Source: Turnera subulata (lineage: Eukaryota; Streptophyta; Magnoliopsida; Malpighiales; Passifloraceae). From it: a stretch of 64,000 nt of DNA. The stretch covers positions 112,259 through 176,258 of the forward strand of contig JAKUCV010003700.1 of the NCBI GenBank assembly GCA_028386065.3, in the 5' to 3' direction. The notes beneath the pieces were generated by a model, which ran no database searches, was not told the DNA's origin, and was given only the letters and a program-made list of their open reading frames with translations. Positions 11,695-21,659 of this stretch are shown here, one piece after another. The position numbers and the translations under genes are program-made. The number at the start of each line of letters is the position of its first letter. The stretch's first letter is position 1.

Positions 11695-13269
11695 GAAATA
11701 GAAAGAGTAAATAGTTTTTTTTTTCCTTTAACTTTATCGATTTCGCATTTGTTGTCCCTCTTCGTTTAATTTCACTCATGGTGTCCCTAAACTCACGATT
11801 AACCGGGTCACCCTGTCCATTTTACCCCTACAACCGGTAGATTGCCGTAATATTGACACGTGTTTGGTGGGCCCATATTCTATCCATTTATTTAATCATT
11901 TTTTTCTTTCCGAAATTTAATTACTAAACTCCTTATTTAAATTAAATATTCTTTTTATTATTTGGCGGCCCGTTTAGAATGATGACGTTTGCAAATAATT
12001 TTTTTGAACGTATTTTTAGAGAAATTACACAATTAAATAAATACCTAAATCATTTTTTTTAGTTTTTATTTTTATCATAAGAGTAAACTATAGTTCATAA
12101 AAATTATTACAAAACGTAATACATCAATAGTATACAACCAAACAAACGTATTCAGCCATTATACTCGAACCGTTTTCTTACTCGAATATAATCGTTTACT
12201 TTTTGCCCTAGCTTTACCGTGATTAACTCTCCTCCTCCCATAGTTAGAGATCTCCTTGTAAAGGAGAGAGGAGATCTGGATCTATGACCCTCTTCATTTT
12301 ATTGTTGTAACTTTACATACCATTAATATAATCCGCTTCCCCAGTCTTCGACCAAAAAAGTAACTCAAATTCCTTATTTGATAAAAAAAATCCTTATCAA
12401 AAGAAAACAGTAACTCAAATTCACAAACCAAAAGGAACTCTCTTCCTCATCATCGTGGAGATCCTTAAGCCAGACCTCCCATTCCAAACACAATGGACAT
12501 CCGATCCGTGGAGTTCAACGAGGAGAGTAGCAACCGCATCACGATTCACCATCTGAATCCCCATGTCGGACATTTGCTCGCTAACTTCTAGCACCTCCAC
12601 CAAGTCGATCGGAGCCCGACAACGCGTCACTGGAGATAGTAGGGCTCTGACCCTTAACAACAGCGCGTAGATCTCGTAAAACCCCTCTCCACGGCGACTA
12701 CGGAAGAATCCCGCGACAATGAGTTTTCTTTTCTTTTTTTTTTTTTACTGATGTTAATGGGATTTAGGGAAGGAGGGGTTGGCATGCTTAAAGGTGGTGT
12801 TTTTGCTTTGGAGTTTTGGGTTTCAGGGCACTAAACCTGTGGGAGTTGTGGTGATGGTGGCTGCTTTGATATCCTGTGTGTTGGATTTTGACTATGGTTA
12901 TGGTTCGGCAAAGTAAGGGAGAAGAAGAAGGAGCAGCAAGCAACAAGGAAAAGGGGCGATGAAATTGATTTTTTGGATGGAAAATGACATTATTTTGGGC
13001 ATTCATTTAATTAAAGTAAGGTTTTTAGAAATTTAAGTTTAGTAAAAAAAGAAAAACGGTGAAAAGAATTTTAAAAATTGGTAAACCGTGAACCCCATGA
13101 CACGTGTCAGCATCACGACAACTCACCGGCTGTAGGGGGTAAAATAGACAGGGTGACCTAGTAAATTGTAAGTTTAGGGACACAATGTGTGAAATTAAAC
13201 GGAGAGGGATAAAAATTGCAAAATAAACAAAGTTGAAGGATATAAAAAACTTTTTTACCGAAATAGAAA
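11695..13269. mobile_element. MULE-like non-autonomous element with long inverted repeats and 10-bp duplication
   Basis: The flanks carry the same 10-mer, GAAATAGAAA, at 11695-11704 and 13260-13269. Inside, roughly 11705-11880 aligns with the reverse complement of 13090-13259. Shared words include CCGTTTAATTTCAC (left copy: TCGTTTAATTTCAC), GGTCACCCTGTC and GACACGTGT. The ends read GAGTAAATAG and GGTAAAAAAG. Long diverged inverted repeats with a 9-10 bp target duplication are typical of Mutator-like elements. No transposase frame is present. The centre holds a GC-richer segment (about 12420-12720) that may be captured host sequence. Confidence 0.75.
12421..12660 (-). pseudogene. Possible captured gene fragment inside the MULE-like element
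   Basis: A 79-codon open frame in a GC-richer patch between the inverted repeats. It contains LVEVLEVSEQMSDMGIQM and VELHGSDVHCVWNGRSGL, which read like natural protein. The frame continues open upstream to about 12720 without an obvious start. This would fit a Pack-MULE carrying an exon piece. The parent gene was not identified. Confidence 0.35.
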
Positions 13270-13755
13270 TAAGAGATACAGTTAATCAGTAATAGGAGTT
13301 CAGTAATCTTCCTTTCTCGTCTGATGTGTAGATGAGTAAGAATCCTAGAACCAGGATTTCTCCAGGGGAGGGTAAAAGGGGGAAAACAAAAGTGGGGTGC
13401 CGTGGCGTGGACTGGGAGAATATGAGAAAAAAAAAACAAGTGGATTGCGTCTCTCCACGCGAACCTAGACACAATTATTGAGATCAAACTTGGAGTGATG
13501 ACATGGATGATGTATTATTACCAATTGAAAATGATAAAGTACTTCTAGAAGTACTCTGTTTTTTTCTTCATACTTCTAGAAGAACAAAAAGTGTCGGTGT
13601 TAGCATCGGTGGAGCACCACTAGCACTTTTACGAAAGCACATGGCCGCCCTTCTACAAGTGACAAAAGTAAACCGTCTCTTTGAAGTGGGTGGATAAGCT
13701 ACGTTTTCCCAGAATATGTAAGGGTTGATCTATAGTGGTTTAGGGTGGATCTAGG

Positions 13756-13839
13756 GGCTAATAGCGGCCATAACCCCTGTTTTAACATTATGGTAGCGGC
13801 TAACAGCGGCCATAACCGCTGTTTTAACATTATGGTACA
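13756..13839. repeat. 42-bp tandem duplication
   Basis: Two adjacent copies start GGCTAATAGCGGCCATAA (13756) and GGCTAACAGCGGCCATAA (13798). Each ends TTTTAACATTATGGTA. A few substitutions separate them. Confidence 0.8.
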
Positions 13840-13962
13840 ATAAAGTGATACTACGTTTTTGAGGAAAAATGGGATTGCATTGCCATGTATACAGGAAACT
13901 ATGAATTAAAACCTCCATTTGTTCACTCTGTGATATTAGTATTTAAAGAGTCTTTTTTTTAA

Positions 13963-14138
13963 ACCAAGATTTTATGTGCATGTATCAAATTCATCATTAT
14001 TCATTTTTTTCGAAAGCACATCATTTATTCATTGGTTCAAGCGATTTTGAACCAAGATTTTATGTGCATATGTCAAATTCATTATTATTCAAATTTTTCG
14101 AAAGCACATCATTTATTCATTGGTTCAGGCGATTCAAA
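13963..14138. repeat. 88-bp tandem duplication
   Basis: Both copies start ACCAAGATTTTATGTGCAT (13963 and 14051) and end in TTCATTGGTTCA plus a short tail. They differ by scattered substitutions. Confidence 0.8.
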
Positions 14139-15110
14139 GTTTGATTTTTAAATAAGATCCTGAATTTGAAGCTAGTAACTATTGAATATCTTCTATTATA
14201 AACTGACCGATGCCCAATTTGAGACTTGTAACTACAGTTTTTTTTTTTTGAGAATTGCAGAATGTCTTTTAATAAACAGACCCAAACCAATTTTTAGCCA
14301 ATCCCAACTGAATTAGTTAAAAAATTATAAACCGTGAGTTATTAGTGATTAGAAGAAAATATTGGCATATGCTTGTTATTCAATCCGTCTTTTCACATTG
14401 GAGTCGGTTCAATATCTTAAGGAGTCAATTAAGTTTCTCTCCGTTTAAAAAAAAAAAAAAAGTAAATATGAAAAGGTTTGTCTCCGTTGAACTAGTATAA
14501 GTAAACGATTTCTCCATTGACAAAAAAGAAAAAAGTACACGATTTCTCCTCTCTGATACTAGAAAACCAATAGTTGAACCATCCGATATTCTTTGGTTTT
14601 ACTTCTTTAAACTTTTTTAATCCAAAATCCATGAGATTGATGATTGAGCAGTAGTAACTTACCTTGACCGGGAATGTAGAAAAGTTGCTACCTCGACAAA
14701 AAGGAAAAAATGTAAGTTACTACATCGACAAAAAAAAATGTTAAGTTACTACTGCCGTCTTTGTAATATTATAATCCTGATATGCGGGAATAATAATCTA
14801 TTACCTTTGGAAAGGGCAGCAACACAATCATTGTTGGATTCATGCAAAAGAAAATATATTCTGCCGGCATAGTTTTTTTTTTTTCCTTCCCCACTCCTAG
14901 TATCCGAGATTCTTTAAAGGATTTGGTTAGCTGATATTAAGGAAGACAATGCAAAAAATCTAACAAAAATTTTAACTTTAAAATTTGGAATCTTTCAACC
15001 TATTATTTTAGGATCCATATAAAAAAAAAAAAGCCGTATTATTTTAGGATTGGGGATAAGAAATTAGAAAAAAACAACTTGAGGGAATCCATTATAGGCA
15101 AAAACCCACA

Positions 15111-15151
15111 AGCCCACTGCCCACCATCAATAAGTTTGGACCAAAGGCCCA
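15111..15151 (+). promoter_or_regulatory. Two site II-type elements upstream of the TFIIB-related gene
   Basis: AGCCCA (15111-15116) and GGCCCA (15146-15151) are inverted TGGGCT and TGGGCC, the site II core bound by TCP factors. They lie about 190-230 bases before the start codon. The motif is common in promoters of plant housekeeping genes. Function here is inferred. Confidence 0.4.
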
Positions 15152-15340
15152 CTTCAACTTAAAAGAGCTCGAATAGCCTACTGCAAAAACGAGCCGATTA
15201 ATGACTCGGATCGTACTCGGATCTTACTGGCTGACTGACTCTGACTGTCTGACAGTCGTTTCTCTTCGCCTCCCCCCCATAAGGAGCCCTTGGCTCCAAA
15301 ATCGCAGCACAAATTGGGCGAACCCCACTTGTCAAATACG

Positions 15341-16945
15341 ATGCCGTGTTGGCCCAAATGCGATAAGAAATCCCTAATCACCGACGAGTACGACTCCACC
15401 ACCCTCTTCTGCCCGGCATGCGGCTCCGTTCAAAGGGTCGACGCCTTCCAAGCCGAAACCTACACCAGAGAGGGCCCACAGGGCGTCAACATCCACTTCG
15501 GCTCCACCGGCGTCGGCTCCTCCCTTCCCTACAAGGAGAAGAAGATCTACGAGGCCAACAACCTCATCGACGACATCGCCTACCGCCTCAGCCTCAGTGC
15601 CGAGAGAGTCGCCGAGGTCAAGTCCACGGTGAACGAGGTCACCGCCGGCGAGTTCGGCGACGCCAACAGCAACTGGTTCCCGGTCCTGGTCGGGGCGTGT
15701 GTCTATGTGTGCATGCGGCGGGACAACAAGTGTTTCTCGGTGGCGGAGGTGGGGGACGCGGTGGGTTGCGACGTCCACGAGCTGGGGCGGATGGTGACGA
15801 GGGTGGTTAGGCATTTGGGGGTGGAGTTGCCGGAGTTCGATATTGTCGGGGTTTTCGAGAGGGTGGTGGGTACCGTGGCGAATTCTCGGGGGGTGGAGAG
15901 GGAGACGGCGGAGAGGATGAGGAAGCAAGGGGTGTTCTTGGTGCAGTGTGCGGTGAAGTGGTTCCTGACTACGGGGAGGAGGCCGGTCCCGGTGGTTGTG
16001 GCGGTGGTGGTGCTGGTTGCGGAGGTGAATGGGGTGGAGGGGGTCAAGATTGAGGATTTGGCGCGGGATGTTCATGTGGCGGCGTCTACTTGTAGGTTGA
16101 GGTATAAAGAGTTGTTGGAGGTGATTGTGAAGGTGGCAGAGTTGGTGTTGCCGTGGGGAAAAGATGTGACCTTGAAGAATGCCGTGAGGAATGCTCCGTT
16201 TGTGATTCGGTATATGGAGATGAAGTCTATGGCGCGGGGAAGGAGCGGTGGGGAGAAGGATGGGGTGGTGGAAAATGGTGGGTTTAATTTGGAAGAGGTG
16301 GTCAGCGAGTGTTTGAGGAAGAATGTGGGGTATATGGATGAGGAAGGGAGTATGGAATCCTATGATTCGCTGTATTTTGAGATGGGGGAGAAGAGAGGGG
16401 TTGATGAGATTGATAAGCTGCACCTTTCACAGGAGTGTTTGTCTGTTGTTTACAAAAAGTTCTTGGAGAATGGTGGTGCTAGGCATTTGGGAGAGAGTAC
16501 TAAGGGTCGGGGAAGAAAAAGGCAAAGAGGAGATTTTGAACTTCATGTGACAGAATGGTGGAATGGGAAGTCGGAATTGAGTAAGAAACTCGTGCTCAAA
16601 CAGATACTGGAGAAAGATGTGGGATTAGATACCATGCCTCCATCTTTTGTTAATGGTTGCCTGGCAAATGAGAGTAGGAAACATAAGATAAATGCTGCCA
16701 AGCTAAGGATTGATAGGATTGTGCATCCACGGGATGCTGATTCTGGTGGTGGTGGTGGAGAAGTTTGTGTTTTGGATGACGCTCGTGCTCAGAAGAGAAA
16801 AAGAAAATCGCGGGTGAAGGATCTTGATTGGGAAGATTTCGTCATCGAGACGCTCCTTCTTCATCAGGTGAAAGAGGAGGAAATAGAGAAGGGACATTAT
16901 AATACCTTGTTGAGCTTGCATGTCTTCAATTCTGCAGTGGATTGA
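15341..16945 (+). CDS. PTF2: Plant-specific TFIIB-related transcription factor (PTF2-like), 534 aa
   Basis: An intronless frame. Residues 3-27 form a zinc-ribbon-like pair of cysteine doublets (C3, C7, C24, C27). About 75-165 and 190-285 look like two cyclin-type repeats (YRLSLSAERVAEVK, then AERMRKQGVFLVQCAVKWF). The tail is basic (RAQKRKRKSRVKDLDWEDF). This order is that of TFIIB-family general factors. Length and the plant-type tail fit the TFIIB-related protein known as PTF2 in Arabidopsis, which I recall as needed for pollen and embryo development. It would act in the nucleus in pol II or pol III pre-initiation complexes; which polymerase is not shown. The first doublet is Cx3C, not the usual Cx2C. 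An upstream in-frame TTG at 15290 was not used. GC-rich third positions in the first 900 bases support coding. A BRF-type or pBRP-type relative is the alternative. Confidence 0.75.
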   Translation: MPCWPKCDKKSLITDEYDSTTLFCPACGSVQRVDAFQAETYTREGPQGVNIHFGSTGVGSSLPYKEKKIYEANNLIDDIAYRLSLSAERVAEVKSTVNEVTAGEFGDANSNWFPVLVGACVYVCMRRDNKCFSVAEVGDAVGCDVHELGRMVTRVVRHLGVELPEFDIVGVFERVVGTVANSRGVERETAERMRKQGVFLVQCAVKWFLTTGRRPVPVVVAVVVLVAEVNGVEGVKIEDLARDVHVAASTCRLRYKELLEVIVKVAELVLPWGKDVTLKNAVRNAPFVIRYMEMKSMARGRSGGEKDGVVENGGFNLEEVVSECLRKNVGYMDEEGSMESYDSLYFEMGEKRGVDEIDKLHLSQECLSVVYKKFLENGGARHLGESTKGRGRKRQRGDFELHVTEWWNGKSELSKKLVLKQILEKDVGLDTMPPSFVNGCLANESRKHKINAAKLRIDRIVHPRDADSGGGGGEVCVLDDARAQKRKRKSRVKDLDWEDFVIETLLLHQVKEEEIEKGHYNTLLSLHVFNSAVD

Positions 16946-18336
16946 TAAGAGTTGGAGCAAGGGGCAGTACTATGGAGCAAGTCATCTTGATTACACCATC
17001 CGTGAAGAATTGTTATTAGAGGATTCTTCTGCAGATAGAAGTATTTATTTCTTGTTGATCTGATATTTTGTTCATATTGAGATTTTATAGCAGATAGGAG
17101 CTTGGGAGCCAAGCCCTTCTCTTTTTCCTATGGCAAATCACTGCTAAAATGTATAAAGGCTTTTAGTTGCAAAATTTTGACATAAATACTTGATTTTGTT
17201 GAGTTGCTCCTTGAAAATGTCTCTGCTTGTTTGATTCTGTGGCACCCCATTATATTCAGTTACTCTTTTACCATTCTGTACAAGAAGTACCAGCCTTACT
17301 CCGTGCCTCTATGTTTGTTCTTAACAGCGTTTATGTTGACTTTGGCAACGACTCCATATAGCTATATCCTACTACTCAGTTCTGTGCGCGATGCATGTGT
17401 GCAAAGTTTAGCAACGAATTTCTCATTTCGCCTAGTGCAAGTGAGTAGGTCATGTATTAGAGCTAGGAGGTGTTTTAAGCAGATACATGTTTAAAAATTT
17501 CAGGAGTTATATATTTTGATTCTGTGGCACTAAGAGAATGGACGTTTTAAGTTCATTGCTCTTCCTCATCTTGGGCTGCGGTGTTCATTTTGTAAATGTA
17601 GTCGTAATATGATTCTTCTTTTCCATGTACTCGGTAATAATGCGATTCATTCAAGCCGTACGTGGAGCTGAAAACTGCGTTCCAGATTCGTCTGCCATAG
17701 TATGAAACTATGTTGTTGACAGTAGTCAATGATCGAATGGAATCATTGTGTTTCTTCGGAGATTTCAGCCTGACTCTTGCAATACACAGACAATAGCATC
17801 GAAATCCAGACGATCCTTTACATGACACTGGAATGGCCATTGGAGTTCTCCCCAGAACTCAACTTATAGATGATCACCACCATCTTCTGTAAAAATCCCT
17901 CTCGTCCGTACGCCAATTTATGTTCACAGTCTCTTAAAATAAATTCGCATGAGTTAAGAGGGATTACTTGCTCGGCTGTAAATTGTTTTCTAGTTTGTTG
18001 CTCTTATATTCTCAGGTTTAGCTGTTCACGCTTTTGTCCGGATTTCTTATCAAGTTCTGTTATGCAGTTTCTCAGCTGGTTATCCAAACAAAAGGAATGA
18101 AGAAAAGAAAAACAGAAAGCCAATATATGCTTCTCTAATCAGAATTTTTTATTCTCTTACTCGACAGTTTTATGACGAACACAAACTTCTGTTGAGGGGA
18201 TTGCAAAATGGAGAAGGAAATAGAGTGCAGCTAAAGGACACAAGGGCACACACTACAGACAAGGTTTAGTAACATGTAAAACTGTTGCAGGTAGCTGATG
18301 GGGCCTTGATCTTCAACACAGCAAATATTGGGATTT
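16946..18336. other. Intergenic between the TFIIB-related and DUF538 genes
   Basis: It contains the probable 3' UTR of the TFIIB-related gene and a single small ORF at 17553-17840. No repeat is recognised. Confidence 0.4.
17553..17840 (-). CDS. Hypothetical small protein, 95 aa
   Basis: An open frame beginning MAIPVSCKGSSGFRC. It is rich in Tyr, Ser and Arg in the middle (NNIVSYYGRRIWNAVF) and ends acidic (NTAAQDEEEQ). There is no signal peptide, membrane helix or known motif. Composition is protein-like, and nothing better explains this stretch. No clear TATA box was found upstream on the minus strand. It could be a chance frame. Confidence 0.35.
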   Translation of the reverse strand: MAIPVSCKGSSGFRCYCLCIARVRLKSPKKHNDSIRSLTTVNNIVSYYGRRIWNAVFSSTYGLNESHYYRVHGKEESYYDYIYKMNTAAQDEEEQ

Positions 18337-18747
18337 TTACTGGCCAGAAGCAAATGCGTCAACTGGGAATGCTTTGGTGATTCCTGCGAGGCTCTTGAAG
18401 TGAATTTTGCCAGTAGGTGGGTCATCAACTTTAATCTCACTAACTGGAGGCCAGAGCATGAGTTCCTTGGCCTTCACACCCTTGAGTTTCTTGATCAGCT
18501 TTTTGCTCACATAGCCCGTGATCTCGGTGTCATAGCTCACTTGCTTGCTGATCATCTTGAAGCCATGTTCAACCTTCTTCTTTTGCACAATCCACATGTA
18601 TCCTGTGCTCCTCACAAAACCAACCTCGATCACATCTGCAAGAGGTAAGAGTCCCAAAGGAAGTTCAAACTCCTCAAGAATGGAGAGTGCCAATTTAAGT
18701 CCCTCTTCATGACCGTTCTTGACTATTCCTCCTTCCTTCTCTGCCAT
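18337..18747 (-). CDS. DUF538 family protein, 136 aa
   Basis: A complete intronless frame starting MAEKEGGIVKNGHEEG. It has the family pattern: an N-terminal helix, then LPLGLLPLADVIEVGFVRST, a W-containing strand (GYMWIVQKKK), and a C-terminal half with YVSKKLIKKLKGVKAKELML and a P-V-S-E-I-x-V-D-D-P-P segment. DUF538 proteins are plant proteins with a single beta-rich domain, often stress-responsive; their biochemical role is unsettled. The usual length is 140-170 aa, so this one is complete and lacks a signal peptide, as in the cytosolic subgroup. A TATA box lies at 18830-18837, about 83 bases upstream of the ATG. Confidence 0.9.
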   Translation of the reverse strand: MAEKEGGIVKNGHEEGLKLALSILEEFELPLGLLPLADVIEVGFVRSTGYMWIVQKKKVEHGFKMISKQVSYDTEITGYVSKKLIKKLKGVKAKELMLWPPVSEIKVDDPPTGKIHFKSLAGITKAFPVDAFASGQ

Positions 18748-18829
18748 AGCTGATGAACACCTTGCTTCTTGAGTTATATCAGTTTCTAAGCTAATTGGAT
18801 ATGTTGGAGAAGAGTTGAGAGACTGACTT

Positions 18830-18837
18830 TATTTATA
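18830..18837 (-). promoter_or_regulatory. TATA box of the DUF538 gene
   Basis: TATAAATA on the minus strand, 83 bases from the start codon. This predicts transcription from about 18800 and a short leader. Confidence 0.65.
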
Positions 18838-20031
18838 CCATTTGATAAGGTTAACAAGACAAACTTACTGAAGAAACCAAAGCACCCAGCATTGTTTTAA
18901 CCACCATCAGAGTTGGTTTTCACTTCAAATTAGCCATTATCTTTGTTGTTTGGACCTTCCAAGTAAAACATTATTTCCCATGTTCATACGCTGATAATCT
19001 TGACATATTACAGAGACAATCTTGTCCTGGTTGATCTCTGTCCACATTCTTTATAGTGCCCAATATGACTTTATCCAACAAGGATCCAATAAACGACATT
19101 GTTCTTGTGTCAATAACACTATTTCTGTAACCCAAGGGGCTCTGCTCTTGGTATCAAAGTCTTTTTAAGAGAATCATGTCAATGTTTGCCTCACGCAAGT
19201 AGAATGTGGAGGTGTTACAAGAATTGATGACTATGAAGGAAAGCTATGGCAGGCCAGGGCCGTCTAGCCCTGTGTTAATTGTTATAAGGATCCAACATCA
19301 AGTTCCTTTTGGTTTAGTTTCCTTGGTTGGATTGGCAAATGAGGTAAAGTGTCTTGTCATTTCTTTTTGTATTGTTCTCACAAATGCTAGTAAAAACAAA
19401 AGAACATACTTAGTAGTTTAAATCCTCGAACGTTGTCGGATGGAAGGCGCATTGTTGTGTAATAATGCATTGTGTCCGAAAATAGATTTTTTTAAAAAAT
19501 TATTTTTTGGCTTTATATTAAGAAAGATGAACTCATGTTTGGAACAACATGATAAGATAATAAGAATTATCTATATGCATTAAACCCACACTTTACATAC
19601 GGACCATGTGTATATATTTCTTATTTATACTCTCTGTAAGCAAAATAATCGAATCCAATCATAACCAAATTGGATAAAAAATTTATTTAAAATATAAAAG
19701 ACCAGCAGTTAAACAGAAACAATGGAGGATTTCAAAAGAGAAAAATAAATTTTGACAAAAAAAAAGAGAAAAATAAATGTATTTCGATAACAACGTTTTC
19801 AGTTACAGTTTATTACAACAAAAAAATGCCTATTTTTATCCCCAAATCACTAGTCTTGGCAAATGAACTACCAAAAAAAAAAAAAAACAGCTATCGCTGA
19901 TAACTTTTTTTTTCTTAAGAAAATATCTTCCAATGAATTGAGATCCAGGTCATAACTTATAATGGTGTCCAAAGGTCCAGAAAACACGGTCCAGTACAAG
20001 AACCATATCCACCTTGCCCGACCCAATAACC
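18838..20031. other. Intergenic between DUF538 and PNM1 genes
   Basis: AT-rich with A runs (19869-19886). A 71-codon frame at 19206-19421 shows no domain. Nothing else is recognised. Confidence 0.4.
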
Positions 20032-20042
20032 AGCCCAGCCCA
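20032..20042 (+). promoter_or_regulatory. Overlapping site II (TCP-type) elements upstream of PNM1
   Basis: AGCCCAGCCCA gives two overlapping inverted TGGGCT cores, 115 bases before the chosen start codon. In Arabidopsis, TCP8 was reported to bind the PNM1 promoter, and site II is the TCP target type. The match is therefore meaningful, though unproven here. Confidence 0.5.
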
Positions 20043-20156
20043 CAATGGCATCTCATTCGGAGTATCCAAATCCATCCCCAAAATCCTCCATTTTCAGGGT
20101 TTTTCAGGTCCTCTTCCTCCACTCTCACTCACTGTCCCTCTCTACCTCCGCCGAAA

Positions 20157-21659
20157 ATGCCTCCATTAACCTCCTTGCTCCTCCGCAGACTCCTCCATTC
20201 CACTCCTACTCCACATTTGAACCCTACCCATATCCCCAAATTCCCGTCTTCACCCTTCCTCCGTCTCCTAAAACCCTTCTCTTCTTCCTCGACCGAAAAC
20301 CTAAACCCTGACACAGATCCCATCGCCCAATCTCTTTCAACAGAGCTCCTCAAAGACTCCAGCACCGACAGTCTCTCCGTTTCTCAGAGACTCCACCTCA
20401 GCTTCTCCCACATCGGCGACTCCATCACCCCTTCCTTGGTCCAGCAAACACTCAATCTCTGCCCAGATGCCGGCCGTACAGTTCTTGGGTTTCACCAGTG
20501 GCTCGTTAAAGACGCCAACTTTAAGCTCACCGACGAGACGGTGTCGTTCTTTGTGGATTATTTTGGGCGGAGGAAAGATTTCAAAGCCACCCACGAATTG
20601 CTGGTTGAGGGTAAAGGTGTTGCTGGCGCTAAGAGCTTGGAATCCGTTGTTGATAGGCTTGTGAGGGCAGGGCGGGCGTCGCAGGTTGTTGGACTTTTCG
20701 AGAAGATGGAGAATGATTACGGGTTTAAGAGGGATCGGGAGTCTCTTAGGTTGATTGTGGAGAAGTTGTGTGATAATGGGTATGCGAGTTATGCGGAGAA
20801 AATGGTGAAGAATTATGCTACCAAGATTTTTCCTGATGATGGGATTTGTGATTTGTTGATTAAAGGTTGGTGTGTTGATGGGAAACTCGAGGAGGCAAAG
20901 AGATTGGCTGGGGAGATATATAGGGGTGGGTTTGAGCTTAGTGCGGTGGCATTCAATGCCATGCTTGATTGTGTTTGTAGGCTTTGCAGGGAGAAGGAAC
21001 CATTTAGGTTGGATTCTGAGGTGGAGAAGGTGTTGGTGGAGATGGATTTTCGCGGGGTTCCAAGAAATGTGGAAACTTTCAATTTGTTGATTGGTAATCT
21101 GTGTAAGATTAGGAGGACTGAGGACGCGATGAAGTTGTTCTATAGGATGGGGGAATGGGGTTGTTATCCTGACGAGACTACGTTTCTTGTGTTGATTAGG
21201 AGCTTGTATCAGGCGGCCAGAGTGGGAGAAGGCGATGAGATGATTGATAGAATGAAGAGTGCTGGGTTTGGAGATAAGCTTGACAAGGAGGCGTATTATG
21301 GGTTCTTGAAGATTTTGTGTGGGATTGAGAGGCTGGAGCATGCAATGACTGTGTTTGAGAAGATGAAGGCAGATGGATGCAAGCCTGGGATCAAGACTTA
21401 CGATTTGTTGATGGGAAAATGGTGTGCCCGTAATCGTCTTGATAAAGCAAATGCACTCTATAGTGAAGCATTGAGTAAAGGAGTGCAAGTCACACCCAAA
21501 GAGTATAGGGTGGAGCCTAAGTTTTTGAAAAAGCCAAAGGAGGAGAAGAAAGAGAAGAAGAGGGAGACTTTGCCTGAGAAAATGGCAAGGAAGAGGAGGC
21601 GTCTTACGCAAATCAGACTAAGTTTTGTGAAGAAACCTAAAAAAAGAATGATGCGCTGA
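20157..21659 (+). CDS. PNM1: PPR protein of nucleus and mitochondria (PNM1-like), 500 aa
   Basis: An intronless frame. The start chosen is MPPLTSLLLRRLLHSTP, an Arg/Ser/Leu-rich presequence typical of mitochondrial import. The frame is open 65 codons further up, but that part is low complexity and contains the site II elements. Residues about 150-470 hold P-type PPR repeats (ETFNLLIGNLCKIRRTEDAM, DKEAYYGFLKILCGIERLEH). The tail is very basic (KKPKEEKKEKKRE, ARKRRRLTQIRLSF, KKPKKRMMR), as a nuclear localisation signal would be. In Arabidopsis PNM1 this pairing of presequence and C-terminal NLS gives dual targeting. There the protein associates with mitochondrial polysomes and, in the nucleus, binds NAP1 and TCP8; its mitochondrial function is essential for embryos. 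Identity rests on architecture and recalled similarity. Confidence 0.8.
   Translation: MPPLTSLLLRRLLHSTPTPHLNPTHIPKFPSSPFLRLLKPFSSSSTENLNPDTDPIAQSLSTELLKDSSTDSLSVSQRLHLSFSHIGDSITPSLVQQTLNLCPDAGRTVLGFHQWLVKDANFKLTDETVSFFVDYFGRRKDFKATHELLVEGKGVAGAKSLESVVDRLVRAGRASQVVGLFEKMENDYGFKRDRESLRLIVEKLCDNGYASYAEKMVKNYATKIFPDDGICDLLIKGWCVDGKLEEAKRLAGEIYRGGFELSAVAFNAMLDCVCRLCREKEPFRLDSEVEKVLVEMDFRGVPRNVETFNLLIGNLCKIRRTEDAMKLFYRMGEWGCYPDETTFLVLIRSLYQAARVGEGDEMIDRMKSAGFGDKLDKEAYYGFLKILCGIERLEHAMTVFEKMKADGCKPGIKTYDLLMGKWCARNRLDKANALYSEALSKGVQVTPKEYRVEPKFLKKPKEEKKEKKRETLPEKMARKRRRLTQIRLSFVKKPKKRMMR

Larger units (their letters stand above)
13270..15110. other. Intergenic with two local tandem duplications
   Basis: No gene is recognised. 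A 64-codon frame at 13503-13697 has no domain. Direct duplications are listed separately. Poly-A and poly-T runs are frequent (for example 14446-14461). Confidence 0.4.

Noticed and set aside
15374..16423. 349-codon frame opposite the TFIIB-related gene
   Set aside because: It is a shadow of GC-rich codons; composition is His/Pro/Arg-rich and not protein-like.
20337..21611. 424-codon frame opposite PNM1
   Set aside because: Shadow of the PPR gene on the other strand; no domain.
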